This document shows positions 26,252 through 34,733 of a stretch of DNA of 64,000 bases, one piece after another (position 1 is the first letter of the stretch; every line of letters begins with the position of its first letter). Source of the DNA: Mycobacteroides franklinii (GTDB lineage Bacteria; Actinomycetota; Actinomycetes; Mycobacteriales; Mycobacteriaceae). The stretch covers positions 1 to 64,000 of the forward strand of contig NZ_MAFQ01000010.1 in NCBI RefSeq assembly GCF_002013895.1, read 5' to 3'. Under the pieces are notes generated by a model, which was not told where the DNA came from, searched no databases, and was given only the letters and a program-made list of their open reading frames with translations. Position numbers and translations under genes: made by a program.

Positions 26252-27697
26252 ATGTCCCATAGCGAAAGCTTGTGCTGGATGTCGGCGGTCGAGTTGTCCC
26301 AGCAGATCGCCCGGCGGAACGTCACGCCAACAGAAATCGCCGAAGCCGTTCTGCGGCACATCGAAACGCTGAACCCCGTGCTCAACGCGTTCGTGTATCA
26401 CGACCCGGACCAAGTACTCAGTGATGCCAAAAAGCTGACGGAGGATCTCGCCGGCGCAAGACCGCTATCGCGGCTGCACGGAATCCCCTACAGCGTGAAA
26501 GAGGTGTGTGCCGTCGCCAATACGCCGGTCACCTCCGGCATCGTCGCCTTCAAAGATGAGATCGCCGATCACGATGAACCCGTAGCCGCCCGCTTGCGAG
26601 CGGGCGGCGGCCTGTTTCTGGGAAAGACCAATGTGGCGGAGGGCGGCTACAAGGCCAGTTCCAACAATCATTTGTACGGGCCCACCCGTAATCCTTGGGA
26701 CATCACCAAGACGGCGGGAGGCTCGAGCAGCGGTGCGGGCTCCGCGACTGCGGCCGGGATGGGCCAACTCGCGCAGGGGACAGACGGTGGCGGATCCATT
26801 CGTATTCCCGCGGCTGTCAATGGTGTTGTCGGTTTCAAACCGTCCCTCGGCCGGATTCCTCAGACTCGACTTGCAGGCCGTTTTCACACCTTTGCCTTCC
26901 ATGGTCCGATCGCCCGAACCGTACCCGACGCCGCGCTGATGCTGACCGCAATGGCCGGTTTTGACGACGCGGATCCGTTGTCGCTGCCCTCGGACGGAGT
27001 CGACTATCTCGCAGCCCTGGACCGTCCGATCGGACCTGCGCGCATCGCGTGGTCACCCGATCTCGGCATAACCACATGCGATCCCGAAATCCGGTCTATC
27101 TGTGAGAGTGCACTCGTAGCGTTCGTGGAGATGGGCTGGACCGTCGACGAGGATCGTCCCGCGTGGAAGGACCCTGCGCGAGCGATGTGGGAGGGCGTCT
27201 GGGCTCCGCTCTACGCCGCGAAGCTGGACGCCGTCGACTGGGATAACCACGTCGGTCATGTCGACGAGGAACTCATCCAGGTGATGCGTGACGGTGCGCG
27301 ACTGACCACGATTCAGGTTCAGCGTGCCGATGCCGCCCGGGGCAAGATGGTCGATGAACTACGAGAGTTTCTGCACCGGTTTGACTTTCTCGTCACCCCT
27401 GTTACCACTCTGCATACCTTTGGCCACGACGAGTTCTGCCCGCCTGCACTTGCGAACGAGCCTCTGCTCGAACGTCTTATGGGGTGGGTACTGACCTACC
27501 CGTTCAATATGACGACGAATCCCGCGATCTCGATCCCGGCCGGATTCACCTCGGACGGTATGCCTGTAGGACTGCAGATTGTCGGTCGCCTACGAGCCGA
27601 TGCCGACGTGCTATGTGCAGCGGCGGCGTTCGAAACCATGCGCCCGTGGGCCCAGAACCGTCCGCGCAATAGTCCGACGGTGGTCGAGAAATCCTGA
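26252..27697 (+). CDS. amidase signature family hydrolase
   Basis: 481 residues, with GAGAGGAA before the ATG. The Ser-cisSer-Lys triad is visible: Lys in YSVKEVC, cis-Ser in GGSSSGAG, and nucleophile Ser in QGTDGGGSIRIPA. It hydrolyses an amide whose identity is not evident; it is too diverged to call GatA and no gatB/C is present. It lies 71 bp after ilvD on the same strand, so it may share a transcript. Confidence 0.88.
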   Translation: MSHSESLCWMSAVELSQQIARRNVTPTEIAEAVLRHIETLNPVLNAFVYHDPDQVLSDAKKLTEDLAGARPLSRLHGIPYSVKEVCAVANTPVTSGIVAFKDEIADHDEPVAARLRAGGGLFLGKTNVAEGGYKASSNNHLYGPTRNPWDITKTAGGSSSGAGSATAAGMGQLAQGTDGGGSIRIPAAVNGVVGFKPSLGRIPQTRLAGRFHTFAFHGPIARTVPDAALMLTAMAGFDDADPLSLPSDGVDYLAALDRPIGPARIAWSPDLGITTCDPEIRSICESALVAFVEMGWTVDEDRPAWKDPARAMWEGVWAPLYAAKLDAVDWDNHVGHVDEELIQVMRDGARLTTIQVQRADAARGKMVDELREFLHRFDFLVTPVTTLHTFGHDEFCPPALANEPLLERLMGWVLTYPFNMTTNPAISIPAGFTSDGMPVGLQIVGRLRADADVLCAAAAFETMRPWAQNRPRNSPTVVEKS

Positions 27698-27716
27698 GTC
27701 CCGGGGACCGACCTTG

Positions 27717-27908
27717 TCAATCAGCGACTTCGGCGTAGATCCGTTCGACGTTGGCCCTCTCCGTGGTGAGGCGATCAATCACGGCGGAGCGCTGATCTCG
27801 GCGTGCCCTGATCCGGGCCAGCGTCTCCTCCCGGTCTTCAGCCGAAGGCTATTGGTCGATGCCCAGAGCCGCCGCTTCATCGGGCAGACAGTCTTCATTG
27901 ACAAACAT
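27717..27908 (-). pseudogene. short broken reading frame with an internal amber codon
   Basis: On the minus strand ATG 27908 opens MFVNEDCLPDEAAALGIDQ, then a TAG at 27849-27851 interrupts, and the same frame continues for 43 codons (SAEDREETLARIRARR..., ending RIYAEVAD) to a TGA at 27717. The second part has the charged, coiled-coil-like look of real protein. No ribosome site. This may be a remnant of a small regulatory gene; it could also be chance. Confidence 0.35.
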
Positions 27909-28065
27909 TGACAAACTAGGACACCGCGGAACTCGACACACGGAGGAATGCCTCACAGTCAACACACAGGCTACCGATAGCTCATCCAAACCTTGAGACT
28001 CTAATTTGGTGGTTGCACGGCTTTCGCTCGCAGGGAGATCCCGCAGTGTGAGCCATCGTGCAGGA

Positions 28066-28110
28066 TGCGGCACGCGACGACGACCCCCCCCGACCCCGTC
28101 GCGTGCCGCA
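28066..28110 (+). terminator. strong GC-rich hairpin
   Basis: Perfect 14-bp arms TGCGGCACGCGACG (28066-28079) and CGTCGCGTGCCGCA (28097-28110) enclose a C-rich 17-nt loop. There is no following T-run. It lies about 370 bp after the amidase and about 157 bp before the nitrate reductase, so it may end transcription or act as a leader structure. Confidence 0.4.
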
Positions 28111-28228
28111 CCGCCCGATTACCTGCGGAAACGGCACATCCCATCACCTTGCAGCCTCACCCAGGTCAATCCTTACAGTCGGACTAGCGCCGTTGTGAGG
28201 GGAGTTTTTCCTCGCCCTAACGTTGCCG

Positions 28229-28244
28229 GAAACCGCTGGGAAAC
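28229..28244 (+). promoter_or_regulatory. GlnR-like nitrogen-control site
   Basis: GAAAC-CGCTGG-GAAAC gives two GAAAC half-sites spaced by 6 bp, the spacing known for GlnR boxes of mycobacteria and streptomycetes. It is 22 nt upstream of the nitrate reductase ATG. GlnR is the usual activator of nitrate assimilation in actinobacteria. So close to the start, it may overlap the transcript start rather than lie upstream of -35. Confidence 0.45.
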
Positions 28245-28266
28245 AGAGACTGGCGAGTGTTGTGAC

Positions 28267-31200
28267 ATGGCAGCACCAGGCGATACGGGCAATTCCACGC
28301 GCACAGCGTGCTCGTACTGCGGTGTGGGTTGCGGAATCGAAGTCCACACCAAGGCCACCCCGACGGGCACCGTCATCGCCCGGGTGTCGGGGGACAAGCT
28401 TCATCCGACGAACTTCGGTCGGCTGTGCACGAAAGGCGCCACCCATGCCGAACTGATGGATGCGGTGGGCGGGCGGATGACAAACGCTTTGGTGCGTCCC
28501 TCGGGCGGCGCCGAATTCGTGGCGACGCCCGTCGACGCCGCGGTGACCGAGGCCGGGCAGAGACTGCGCGCGATCCTCGATGAGCATGGGCCAGATTCGA
28601 TTGCCCTGTACGTGTCCGGGCAGATGTCGATCGAAGCCCAGTATTTGGCGAACAAGCTGGCCAAAGGGTTTATCCGCACGGTGCACATCGAGTCCAACTC
28701 GCGGCTCTGCATGGCCAGCGCCGGTACGGGGTACAAGCAGTCCTTGGGATCCGACGGACCGCCTGGCTCGTACACCGACTTCGACTGCGCCGACGTGTTT
28801 TTCGTCATCGGCGCCAACATGGCCGATTGTCATCCGATCCTGTTCTTGCGGATGGCTGATCGAATGAAGGCGGGCGCGAAGCTGATTGTCGTAGATCCGC
28901 GCCGTACTGCCACGGCCGATAAAGCGGATTTGTTCTTACAGATCAACCCCGGTACCGATCTGGCGCTCCTGAATGGGCTGCTGCATCTGCTGGTGGAATC
29001 CGGGGCGATTGATGAGGAATTCATCGCCGAGCACACCGAGGGCTGGGCGGCGATGCCCGAGTTTCTGGCGGACTATCCACCGGCCGTGGTGGCTGAGATC
29101 ACCGGCATTCCCGAATCCGATATCCGCGCCGCCGCCACGATGATTGGGGACGCCGGCGAGTGGATGACGTGCTGGACAATGGGCCTGAACCAGAGCACAC
29201 ATGGCACCTGGAATACCAACGCGATCTGCAATCTGCATCTGGCGACCGGCGCGATCTGCAGACCAGGCAGCGGCCCGATGTCGCTGACAGGACAGCCCAA
29301 CGCGATGGGTGGGCGCGAGATGGGCTACATGGGACCCGGGCTGCCAGGGCAACGGTCAGTGGTCAGCGCCGATGACCGAGCATTTGTGGAAGAGATCTGG
29401 GAATTGGCGCCGGGCTCTCTCCGCACCGATGTGGGTCCCGGCACTATCGCCATGTTCGAGCAGATGGCGGCAGGAGACATCAAGGCCTGCTGGATTATCT
29501 GCACCAATCCTGTTGCGACAGTGGCCAATCGCGCAAACACCATCACCGGGTTGGAAACAGCCCAGCTTGTCATCACACAGGACACCTACGAAGCCACCGC
29601 GACGAATCGGTACGCCGATATCGTGCTGCCGGCCACTTTGTGGGCCGAAGCCGACGCGGTGATGATCAACTCCGAACGCAACCTCACCTTGCTCCAGCAG
29701 TCCGTCGAGCCGATCGGCGAGGCACGGCCGGACTGGCTGCTTATCTGCCAGGTGGCGGCCGCAATGGGTTTCGGGGACCACTTCACGTATGCGTCCAGTG
29801 AGGAGGTCTTCGAGGAGATCAAGCTATTCTGGAACCCGAAGACCGGCTACGACCTTCGCGGTGCCAGCTATGCACGGTTGCGCCAGACCCCGCTGCAGTG
29901 GCCCTGCCCTCCGGATGACTCCGATGACCGGCATCCGATCCGTTACCTGAACGACGGAATCAGCCAGAATCTGTTCGTCGACGAGAACGGCATGCAACCA
30001 CAGCTCGCCTTTGCCACCCCATCGCGCCGAGCGATTTTCCACCCCCGCCCACACATGGATGCTCGTGAACTGCCCGACGATGACTACCCGTTCATCCTGA
30101 ATACTGGCCGACTGCAACATCAGTGGCACACGATGACCAAGACCGGACAAGTTGCCAAGCTCAACAAACTCAACAGCGACCCGTTTGTTGAAGTGCATCC
30201 CGATGATGCCGCCGAACTCGACATCACTGACGGACAACCCATCGAGTTGCAGTCGCGACGGGGGAGAGCGGTGCTGCCCGCCGTCGTCACCGATCGGGTG
30301 CGGCCTGGGAACTGCTTTGTGCCGTTTCATTGGAACGACGAACACGGCGAGTACCTCGCCGTCAATGCCTTGACCACCGATGCGGTGGATCCCGATTCGT
30401 TGCAGCCCGAACTGAAGGTCTGCGCCGTCAGTATGCGTCCCACTAACTCTGTCCAACGACCTACACGGCCGGAGGCGCCATCCACGCATCCCGTCGCCGA
30501 GGCGATTGGTCTGACAGCCCAGCCAACGCTTTCCGACGATGAGCGGCATTATCTTTCAGGCTTTTTCGCCACTGTGGATAGTGGTGCCGTCGGTGTTCCG
30601 GTCTTGCCGCACACGGCACCGCTGAGCGCCGAGGTCCGGCTGTGGATCGACGGAGCGTTGGCAGGGATGTATTCCCGCGTCGACGGGACTACGAGCGCCC
30701 CCATCGCCACCTCGCCAGCTGACAGTGTCGGACCAACGCTGTTGGTGCTGTGGGCGTCACAAACCGGCAATGCCGAGGAGTTCGCGGCTCGACTCGCCAC
30801 CCAGGTCAATACCTCCGGAGCCGCGGCAAAGGTCGTCAACATGGACCAGTGCGCGCTGGACGATCTGGCCGCGGTCCGTGACGTTGTGGTGGTGACTAGT
30901 ACCTTCGGCGACGGCGGCCCACCGGACAATGGCGCCGACTTCTGGGACCGGCTGCACGCACCTGAGGCACCCTCGCTGGACGGTATGCGCTTTGCCGTGC
31001 TGGGAATTGGGGATCGCGCCTACGAAAACTTCTGCGGTCACGCAAAATCCATCGACGAGCGGATGGCGGCACTGGGCGCCACCCGCCTGATGGATCGGCT
31101 CGACTGCGAAATCTACGACGAAGAACCGCTCACGCAGTGGGCCCAACAAGTCAGCACGCTGATCACGACGCCGGGGCACAGGCCCGATGAGTCCGCCTCA

Positions 31201-32391
31201 CACGTTGCCGTCACCCCTACGGCAGAGGTGGCCGTCGCAGCCTCACCGTCCAGTGCGTCCACCGTCACGGTCGAGATGTTCACCCGCGCGAACCCGGTCA
31301 CGGCGCGGCTATGCCGCAACATGGTGCTGACACCTGGGTCTTCGGTAAAAGAAGTGCGCCAGTTCGGGTTTGATATCTCGGGGTATGGCGTAAGTTACGG
31401 AGTCGGTGACGCGCTCGGGGTCTATCCGACCAATAGCGTTAGCTCCGTCGACGCGTGGCTTGCCGCGACCGGCCTACGGGCAGAGGAGATCATCGAAGTC
31501 GATGGCACCGAACAAACGCTGCGCCATGCGCTGACCACGTCCTATGACATCGGCCGAATTACCCCAAATCTCCTGAGCTTTCTGGCCGATACAACCAAGG
31601 ACTCCGCGGCCGCCAAGACACTGCGCGCCGCACGCGCCGACCTGAGAACGTGGGCGTTCGGCCGCAATGGGGTAGACGTGGTGCACGACTTTCCGGTTCG
31701 GGCCGACGCCCAACAGTGGCAGGACGTTCTGGTGCGGCTGACCCCGCGTTCCTATTCCATCTCCTCGAGCCCATTGACCAGTCCGGATGAAGTGCAGCTG
31801 ACTGTCTCGGTGGTGCGTTACCAGGGGACGAACGGGGCCGAGCGTGGCGGTGTGTGCTCGACTTTCCTCGCGGACCGCGCGGGGGAGTCGCCCACACCGG
31901 TCTTCCTGCAGAGGTCGCCTCACTTCAGGCCGCCCGAGGATTCCCGTACGCCGATGATCATGGTCGGTCCGGGCACCGGTATCGCGCCGTTCCGCGGGTT
32001 CCTGCATGAACGTCGCGCACTCGGACATACCGGGCCCAACTGGCTGTTCTTCGGCGATCAGCATGCCGCACAACACTTCTACTACCGCGATGATCTGACC
32101 GCCATGGTCACCGACAAATTCCTCACCAGGCTCGAGCTTGCCTTCTCCCGTGATCAGAAGAAGCGGATCTACGTGCAGCACAAAATGATTGAAAATGGCG
32201 CCGAACTGTGGTCCTGGCTGCAGGACGGCGCGCACCTCTACGTTTGTGGCGACGCGAGCAAAATGGCCAAAGACGTCGACAGCGCGCTGACCACGATCAT
32301 CGAAACGCACGGACAGCTCTCGGCCGAGCAGGCCCGAGACTACAAACGCGAACTGGTGGCCAACAAGCGTTATCTCCGCGACGTCTACTAG
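28267..32391 (+). CDS. assimilatory nitrate reductase fused to a CysJ-like flavoprotein reductase
   Basis: 1374 residues; ATG 28267 is chosen because the Fe-S motif starts directly after it. The N-terminal half is a molybdopterin oxidoreductase: 4Fe-4S ligands Cys15, Cys18, Cys22, Cys54 and a probable Mo ligand Cys148 (SRLCMASAG). A dinucleotide-binding domain ends near 740. About residue 825 a flavodoxin domain begins (LLVLWASQTGNAEEFA). An FAD domain follows (PRSYSISSSP near 1160) and an NADPH site (GPGTGIAPFRGFL near 1233). The C-terminus YKRELVANKRYLRDVY is typical of the CysJ family. Thus NADPH electrons pass via FAD and FMN to the molybdenum centre in one chain. It probably reduces nitrate to nitrite in the cytoplasm; no nirBD genes are adjacent. 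Confidence 0.92.
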   Translation: MAAPGDTGNSTRTACSYCGVGCGIEVHTKATPTGTVIARVSGDKLHPTNFGRLCTKGATHAELMDAVGGRMTNALVRPSGGAEFVATPVDAAVTEAGQRLRAILDEHGPDSIALYVSGQMSIEAQYLANKLAKGFIRTVHIESNSRLCMASAGTGYKQSLGSDGPPGSYTDFDCADVFFVIGANMADCHPILFLRMADRMKAGAKLIVVDPRRTATADKADLFLQINPGTDLALLNGLLHLLVESGAIDEEFIAEHTEGWAAMPEFLADYPPAVVAEITGIPESDIRAAATMIGDAGEWMTCWTMGLNQSTHGTWNTNAICNLHLATGAICRPGSGPMSLTGQPNAMGGREMGYMGPGLPGQRSVVSADDRAFVEEIWELAPGSLRTDVGPGTIAMFEQMAAGDIKACWIICTNPVATVANRANTITGLETAQLVITQDTYEATATNRYADIVLPATLWAEADAVMINSERNLTLLQQSVEPIGEARPDWLLICQVAAAMGFGDHFTYASSEEVFEEIKLFWNPKTGYDLRGASYARLRQTPLQWPCPPDDSDDRHPIRYLNDGISQNLFVDENGMQPQLAFATPSRRAIFHPRPHMDARELPDDDYPFILNTGRLQHQWHTMTKTGQVAKLNKLNSDPFVEVHPDDAAELDITDGQPIELQSRRGRAVLPAVVTDRVRPGNCFVPFHWNDEHGEYLAVNALTTDAVDPDSLQPELKVCAVSMRPTNSVQRPTRPEAPSTHPVAEAIGLTAQPTLSDDERHYLSGFFATVDSGAVGVPVLPHTAPLSAEVRLWIDGALAGMYSRVDGTTSAPIATSPADSVGPTLLVLWASQTGNAEEFAARLATQVNTSGAAAKVVNMDQCALDDLAAVRDVVVVTSTFGDGGPPDNGADFWDRLHAPEAPSLDGMRFAVLGIGDRAYENFCGHAKSIDERMAALGATRLMDRLDCEIYDEEPLTQWAQQVSTLITTPGHRPDESASHVAVTPTAEVAVAASPSSASTVTVEMFTRANPVTARLCRNMVLTPGSSVKEVRQFGFDISGYGVSYGVGDALGVYPTNSVSSVDAWLAATGLRAEEIIEVDGTEQTLRHALTTSYDIGRITPNLLSFLADTTKDSAAAKTLRAARADLRTWAFGRNGVDVVHDFPVRADAQQWQDVLVRLTPRSYSISSSPLTSPDEVQLTVSVVRYQGTNGAERGGVCSTFLADRAGESPTPVFLQRSPHFRPPEDSRTPMIMVGPGTGIAPFRGFLHERRALGHTGPNWLFFGDQHAAQHFYYRDDLTAMVTDKFLTRLELAFSRDQKKRIYVQHKMIENGAELWSWLQDGAHLYVCGDASKMAKDVDSALTTIIETHGQLSAEQARDYKRELVANKRYLRDVY

Positions 32392-32445
32392 GACGTCCGG
32401 CGCAGGTGATGCGGACCCAACCGTATGGACGAGCCGCCCGGTCGC

Positions 32446-32830
32446 TCAGTAGTTGTGGCAGTTGTTGACAGCTCTGCCCACTGGCCCGGAAGACGAGCTC
32501 ATGATGTCATCGCTGATACCCGTCCACTGTTGGTGGCCCAGGGTTTCTTCGAACGCATTCAACTGCTGCTGACGCTGTCCCGACGGGGCGGCCAGAACCC
32601 CGGCAAGCCCGAGCCGCAACTCATTCTCGAGTTTTGGATCGCGACTGATCTTGCGCCAGATCAATGGATCATTCTGCTGCAACGACGACATCACCTGCTG
32701 CTCGGAGCACGTGGTGGTATTCAAATCGTCAGCATGTGCCTGACCTGCTACCGCAACAGCAAAGCAGGAGAGTCCTGCTGCCATGCTCACCTCCAAAAGC
32801 CCGCGACTGCCCTTGCTGATTCCCTTCATG
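32446..32830 (-). CDS. hemophore-like exported protein
   Basis: About 127 residues from ATG 32830, which gives a signal peptide with basic n-region (KGISKGSRG) and cleavage after AHA. A strong GGAGGTGAGC lies before an internal ATG at 32784 which would give a shorter signal, so the start is open. The mature region has Cys near each end (TTCSEQQV and NNCHNY) and the LRLGLAGVLAAPSGQRQQQL helix pattern resembling mycobacterial hemophore-related proteins (Rv0203 type). Haem binding is an inference. Confidence 0.65.
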
Positions 32831-32911
32831 GCCGAGCACTTTAGTGAGGATTGCATTCACCGGCGGCGAGTTCGCGAAAAGCGGCTCAGATATAGCTGAC
32901 GGTACACAAAC

Positions 32912-32948
32912 AAGGCTGGCTGCCCAGGATTCCTGGACAGCCAGCCTT
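32912..32948 (-). terminator. intrinsic terminator of the cold-shock gene
   Basis: Arms AAGGCTGGCTG and CAGCCAGCCTT, extended inside by CCAGG/CCTGG, form a long hairpin 27 bp after the cspA stop. On the minus strand it is followed by GTTTGTG. It is among the clearest terminator in the window and may also serve the convergent-side gene in reverse. Confidence 0.8.
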
Positions 32949-32974
32949 AATTCTTTGTCTAGCGCGGTGAAACT

Positions 32975-33181
32975 TTAGACAGTCTGCACCGAGACGGCCT
33001 GGGGGCCGCGATCGCCGGCCTCTTCTTCGAAGCTGACGCGGTCGTTCTCATTGAGGGTGCGGAATCCGCCGCTGCCGAGGATGCCTGAGAAGTGGACAAA
33101 GAGATCCTTGCCGCCGCTGTCCGGGGTGATGAACCCGAATCCCTTTTCGGCGTTGAACCATTTGACGATGCCTTGAGCCAT
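32975..33181 (-). CDS. cspA: cold-shock protein, CspA family
   Basis: 68 residues, one cold-shock domain: [20 protein letters not shown] with RNP1 (KGFGFI) and DLFVHF as RNP2. Binds single-stranded nucleic acid and loosens mRNA structure. AGGAGAG precedes the ATG, and the leader contains a small hairpin at 33211-33227. A strong terminator follows. It is monocistronic. Confidence 0.95.
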   Translation of the reverse strand: MAQGIVKWFNAEKGFGFITPDSGGKDLFVHFSGILGSGGFRTLNENDRVSFEEEAGDRGPQAVSVQTV

Positions 33182-33613
33182 GCGATAACTCTCCTGAGTA
33201 TCTAAATACGGGATCGACGTTCGATCCTGGGTCTGCGGAGGTACGCGAAATCAGGCAACCGGTAAAAGTCACGGAGATTGGTGTGTGTCCGCCGCGGAAA
33301 ATCTTCGCGAGCGTGTCAGTAAGAAAATCAACCGTTTTCACCATATCAGAGGTTTGGGTTAATGACCAGAACGCGGGAGTAATCGCCATACTGACCTATC
33401 CCGAAGGTGAACGTCTGGATCGGCCAGCGCCTCGAGCACCTGGAGGTTGCGCGGTAACTGTCAAGCCAGTGCGGATAGAACGAATCAACCACCGCGCCAA
33501 TTGATTTCAACTTTCACTGCCCGTGCATTCTTCCGCCTCGGCGTTCAAACATTGCCGTCGTCTTTGGGGCAAAAAGAGGTCAAAGCGCCATCATTCGCGG
33601 TGGCCGCCGTGGT
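33182..33613. other. 432-bp intergenic region with cspA leader hairpin at 33211-33227
   Basis: No credible gene was found. A perfect repeat GGATCGA-CGT-TCGATCC lies 30 nt upstream of the cspA ATG and could be a leader structure or operator. The A/T-richer stretch 33295-33400 may hold an upstream promoter. The rest shows nothing identifiable. Confidence 0.5.
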
Positions 33614-34611
33614 CTAGTGGGCTGGGTGTCTTGTTTGTTCGGGGGTCTGGCCAGTCCAGCCGCGGAAGGCGCGGTAGAACGAGTTGGTGTCGTCGTAGGC
33701 AAGTAGCAGCGCGATCTGACTGATACTGGTGTCGCCCCGTGACAGGTAGTGGCGGGCCAAGTTCTCTCGTGTCCTGTTGAGCACCGACTGAAAGCTGCTG
33801 TGTTCGAGCTGAAGCTGCCTCTGCAGTGTCCGGGTGCTCGTGGCCAATTTTCGGGCGACCGTGCCGATGTCACTTTGACCGGCAGGCAGCGCTTCCAGCA
33901 GGACGGTGCGCACCTGCTCCGTCATCGGCGAGGATTGTGTCAGCTCGGAGAGGCGAGCGCGGAGTTGCGGAACGAAGTAATTCCACATCTGGAGGTCTTC
34001 GGTCAGGAAGGGCAGTGCCGAATCTTCGGCGGAAAAGACGATTGCATCGACCGGTCCCGCTTCGATATCGGTCCCCAAATATTCACGGATGATGGCAGAC
34101 CGCGGCGGCGGCTCGGTGGCGTACACCCGCATCGGTGCAACGTCCCTATGGGTTCCGAGACGTGCCAACGCCGTCCAGAAGAGCAGTTCGCTGGTGGTCA
34201 ACACGGCCGGCGGCGAGGTCTCGGTAAGCCAGGTGTAGGTCAGCAGGGTACGTTCGCTGTCCTCCTCAACCCTGATGTCGATCGGCGCGATGAGATGTTT
34301 GAACTTGGCGATTCGGTGAGCCGCGACATTGAGGTTCGGGCTGCACAGTGCAGCAAATAGTGGCGCATCGAATACCTCCGCCGTGAGCGTGCGGGCTATG
34401 GCGACCGGCAGTGCGTCGTGTCCGCTCGCCTGCTCGAGCGCACTCCAGAACGCAAAGTAGGCCTCGCTCGAGAGGTCAGCAGTTCCGCGGGTTAACAGGT
34501 CGGTCGGCAGTCCCGCTTGCCGTAACACGTAATCGGACTGAATGCCCAGGTTATCCAGTAGCGGTTTGATCGCTGGCGAAAGCGTGAAGGTCCCCGAGTC
34601 CGTAGCCATCG
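33614..34611 (-). CDS. AraC-family regulator (OruR/ArgR-like, N-terminal PF12625 type)
   Basis: 332 residues from ATG 34611 (34620 also possible). The N-terminal effector domain is of the type found in mycobacterial AraC regulators such as VirS. The C-terminal AraC HTH is ARKLATSTRTLQRQLQLEHSSFQSVLN followed by SISQIALLLAYDDTNSFYRAFRGWTGQTP. It is divergent from the zinc alcohol dehydrogenase, which is the likely target, across about 120 bp. Confidence 0.88.
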
Positions 34612-34733
34612 TCAACATATTACGGGGTATGCACGCCACCTAATATGGCGCGATCTGCTAGTGACACGGCAGTCCGCTCCACTTAGCGTGGGCGCCAAGC
34701 ACGCCCAAGAAACTCAACAAGGAGAGCTAATAG

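Noticed and set aside
28006..28266. N-terminal extension of the nitrate reductase frame by 87 residues
   Set aside because: It is Arg/Ser/Pro-rich, contains the hairpin and GlnR-like site, and the Fe-S motif begins directly after ATG 28267.
30549..32310. Several minus-strand frames of up to 278 residues opposite the flavoprotein half
   Set aside because: They mirror the G+C-rich third codon positions of the nitrate reductase fusion and show no protein motif.
33048..33389. Minus-strand frame running into cspA
   Set aside because: Mostly intergenic and overlapping the cold-shock gene in another frame; no motif.
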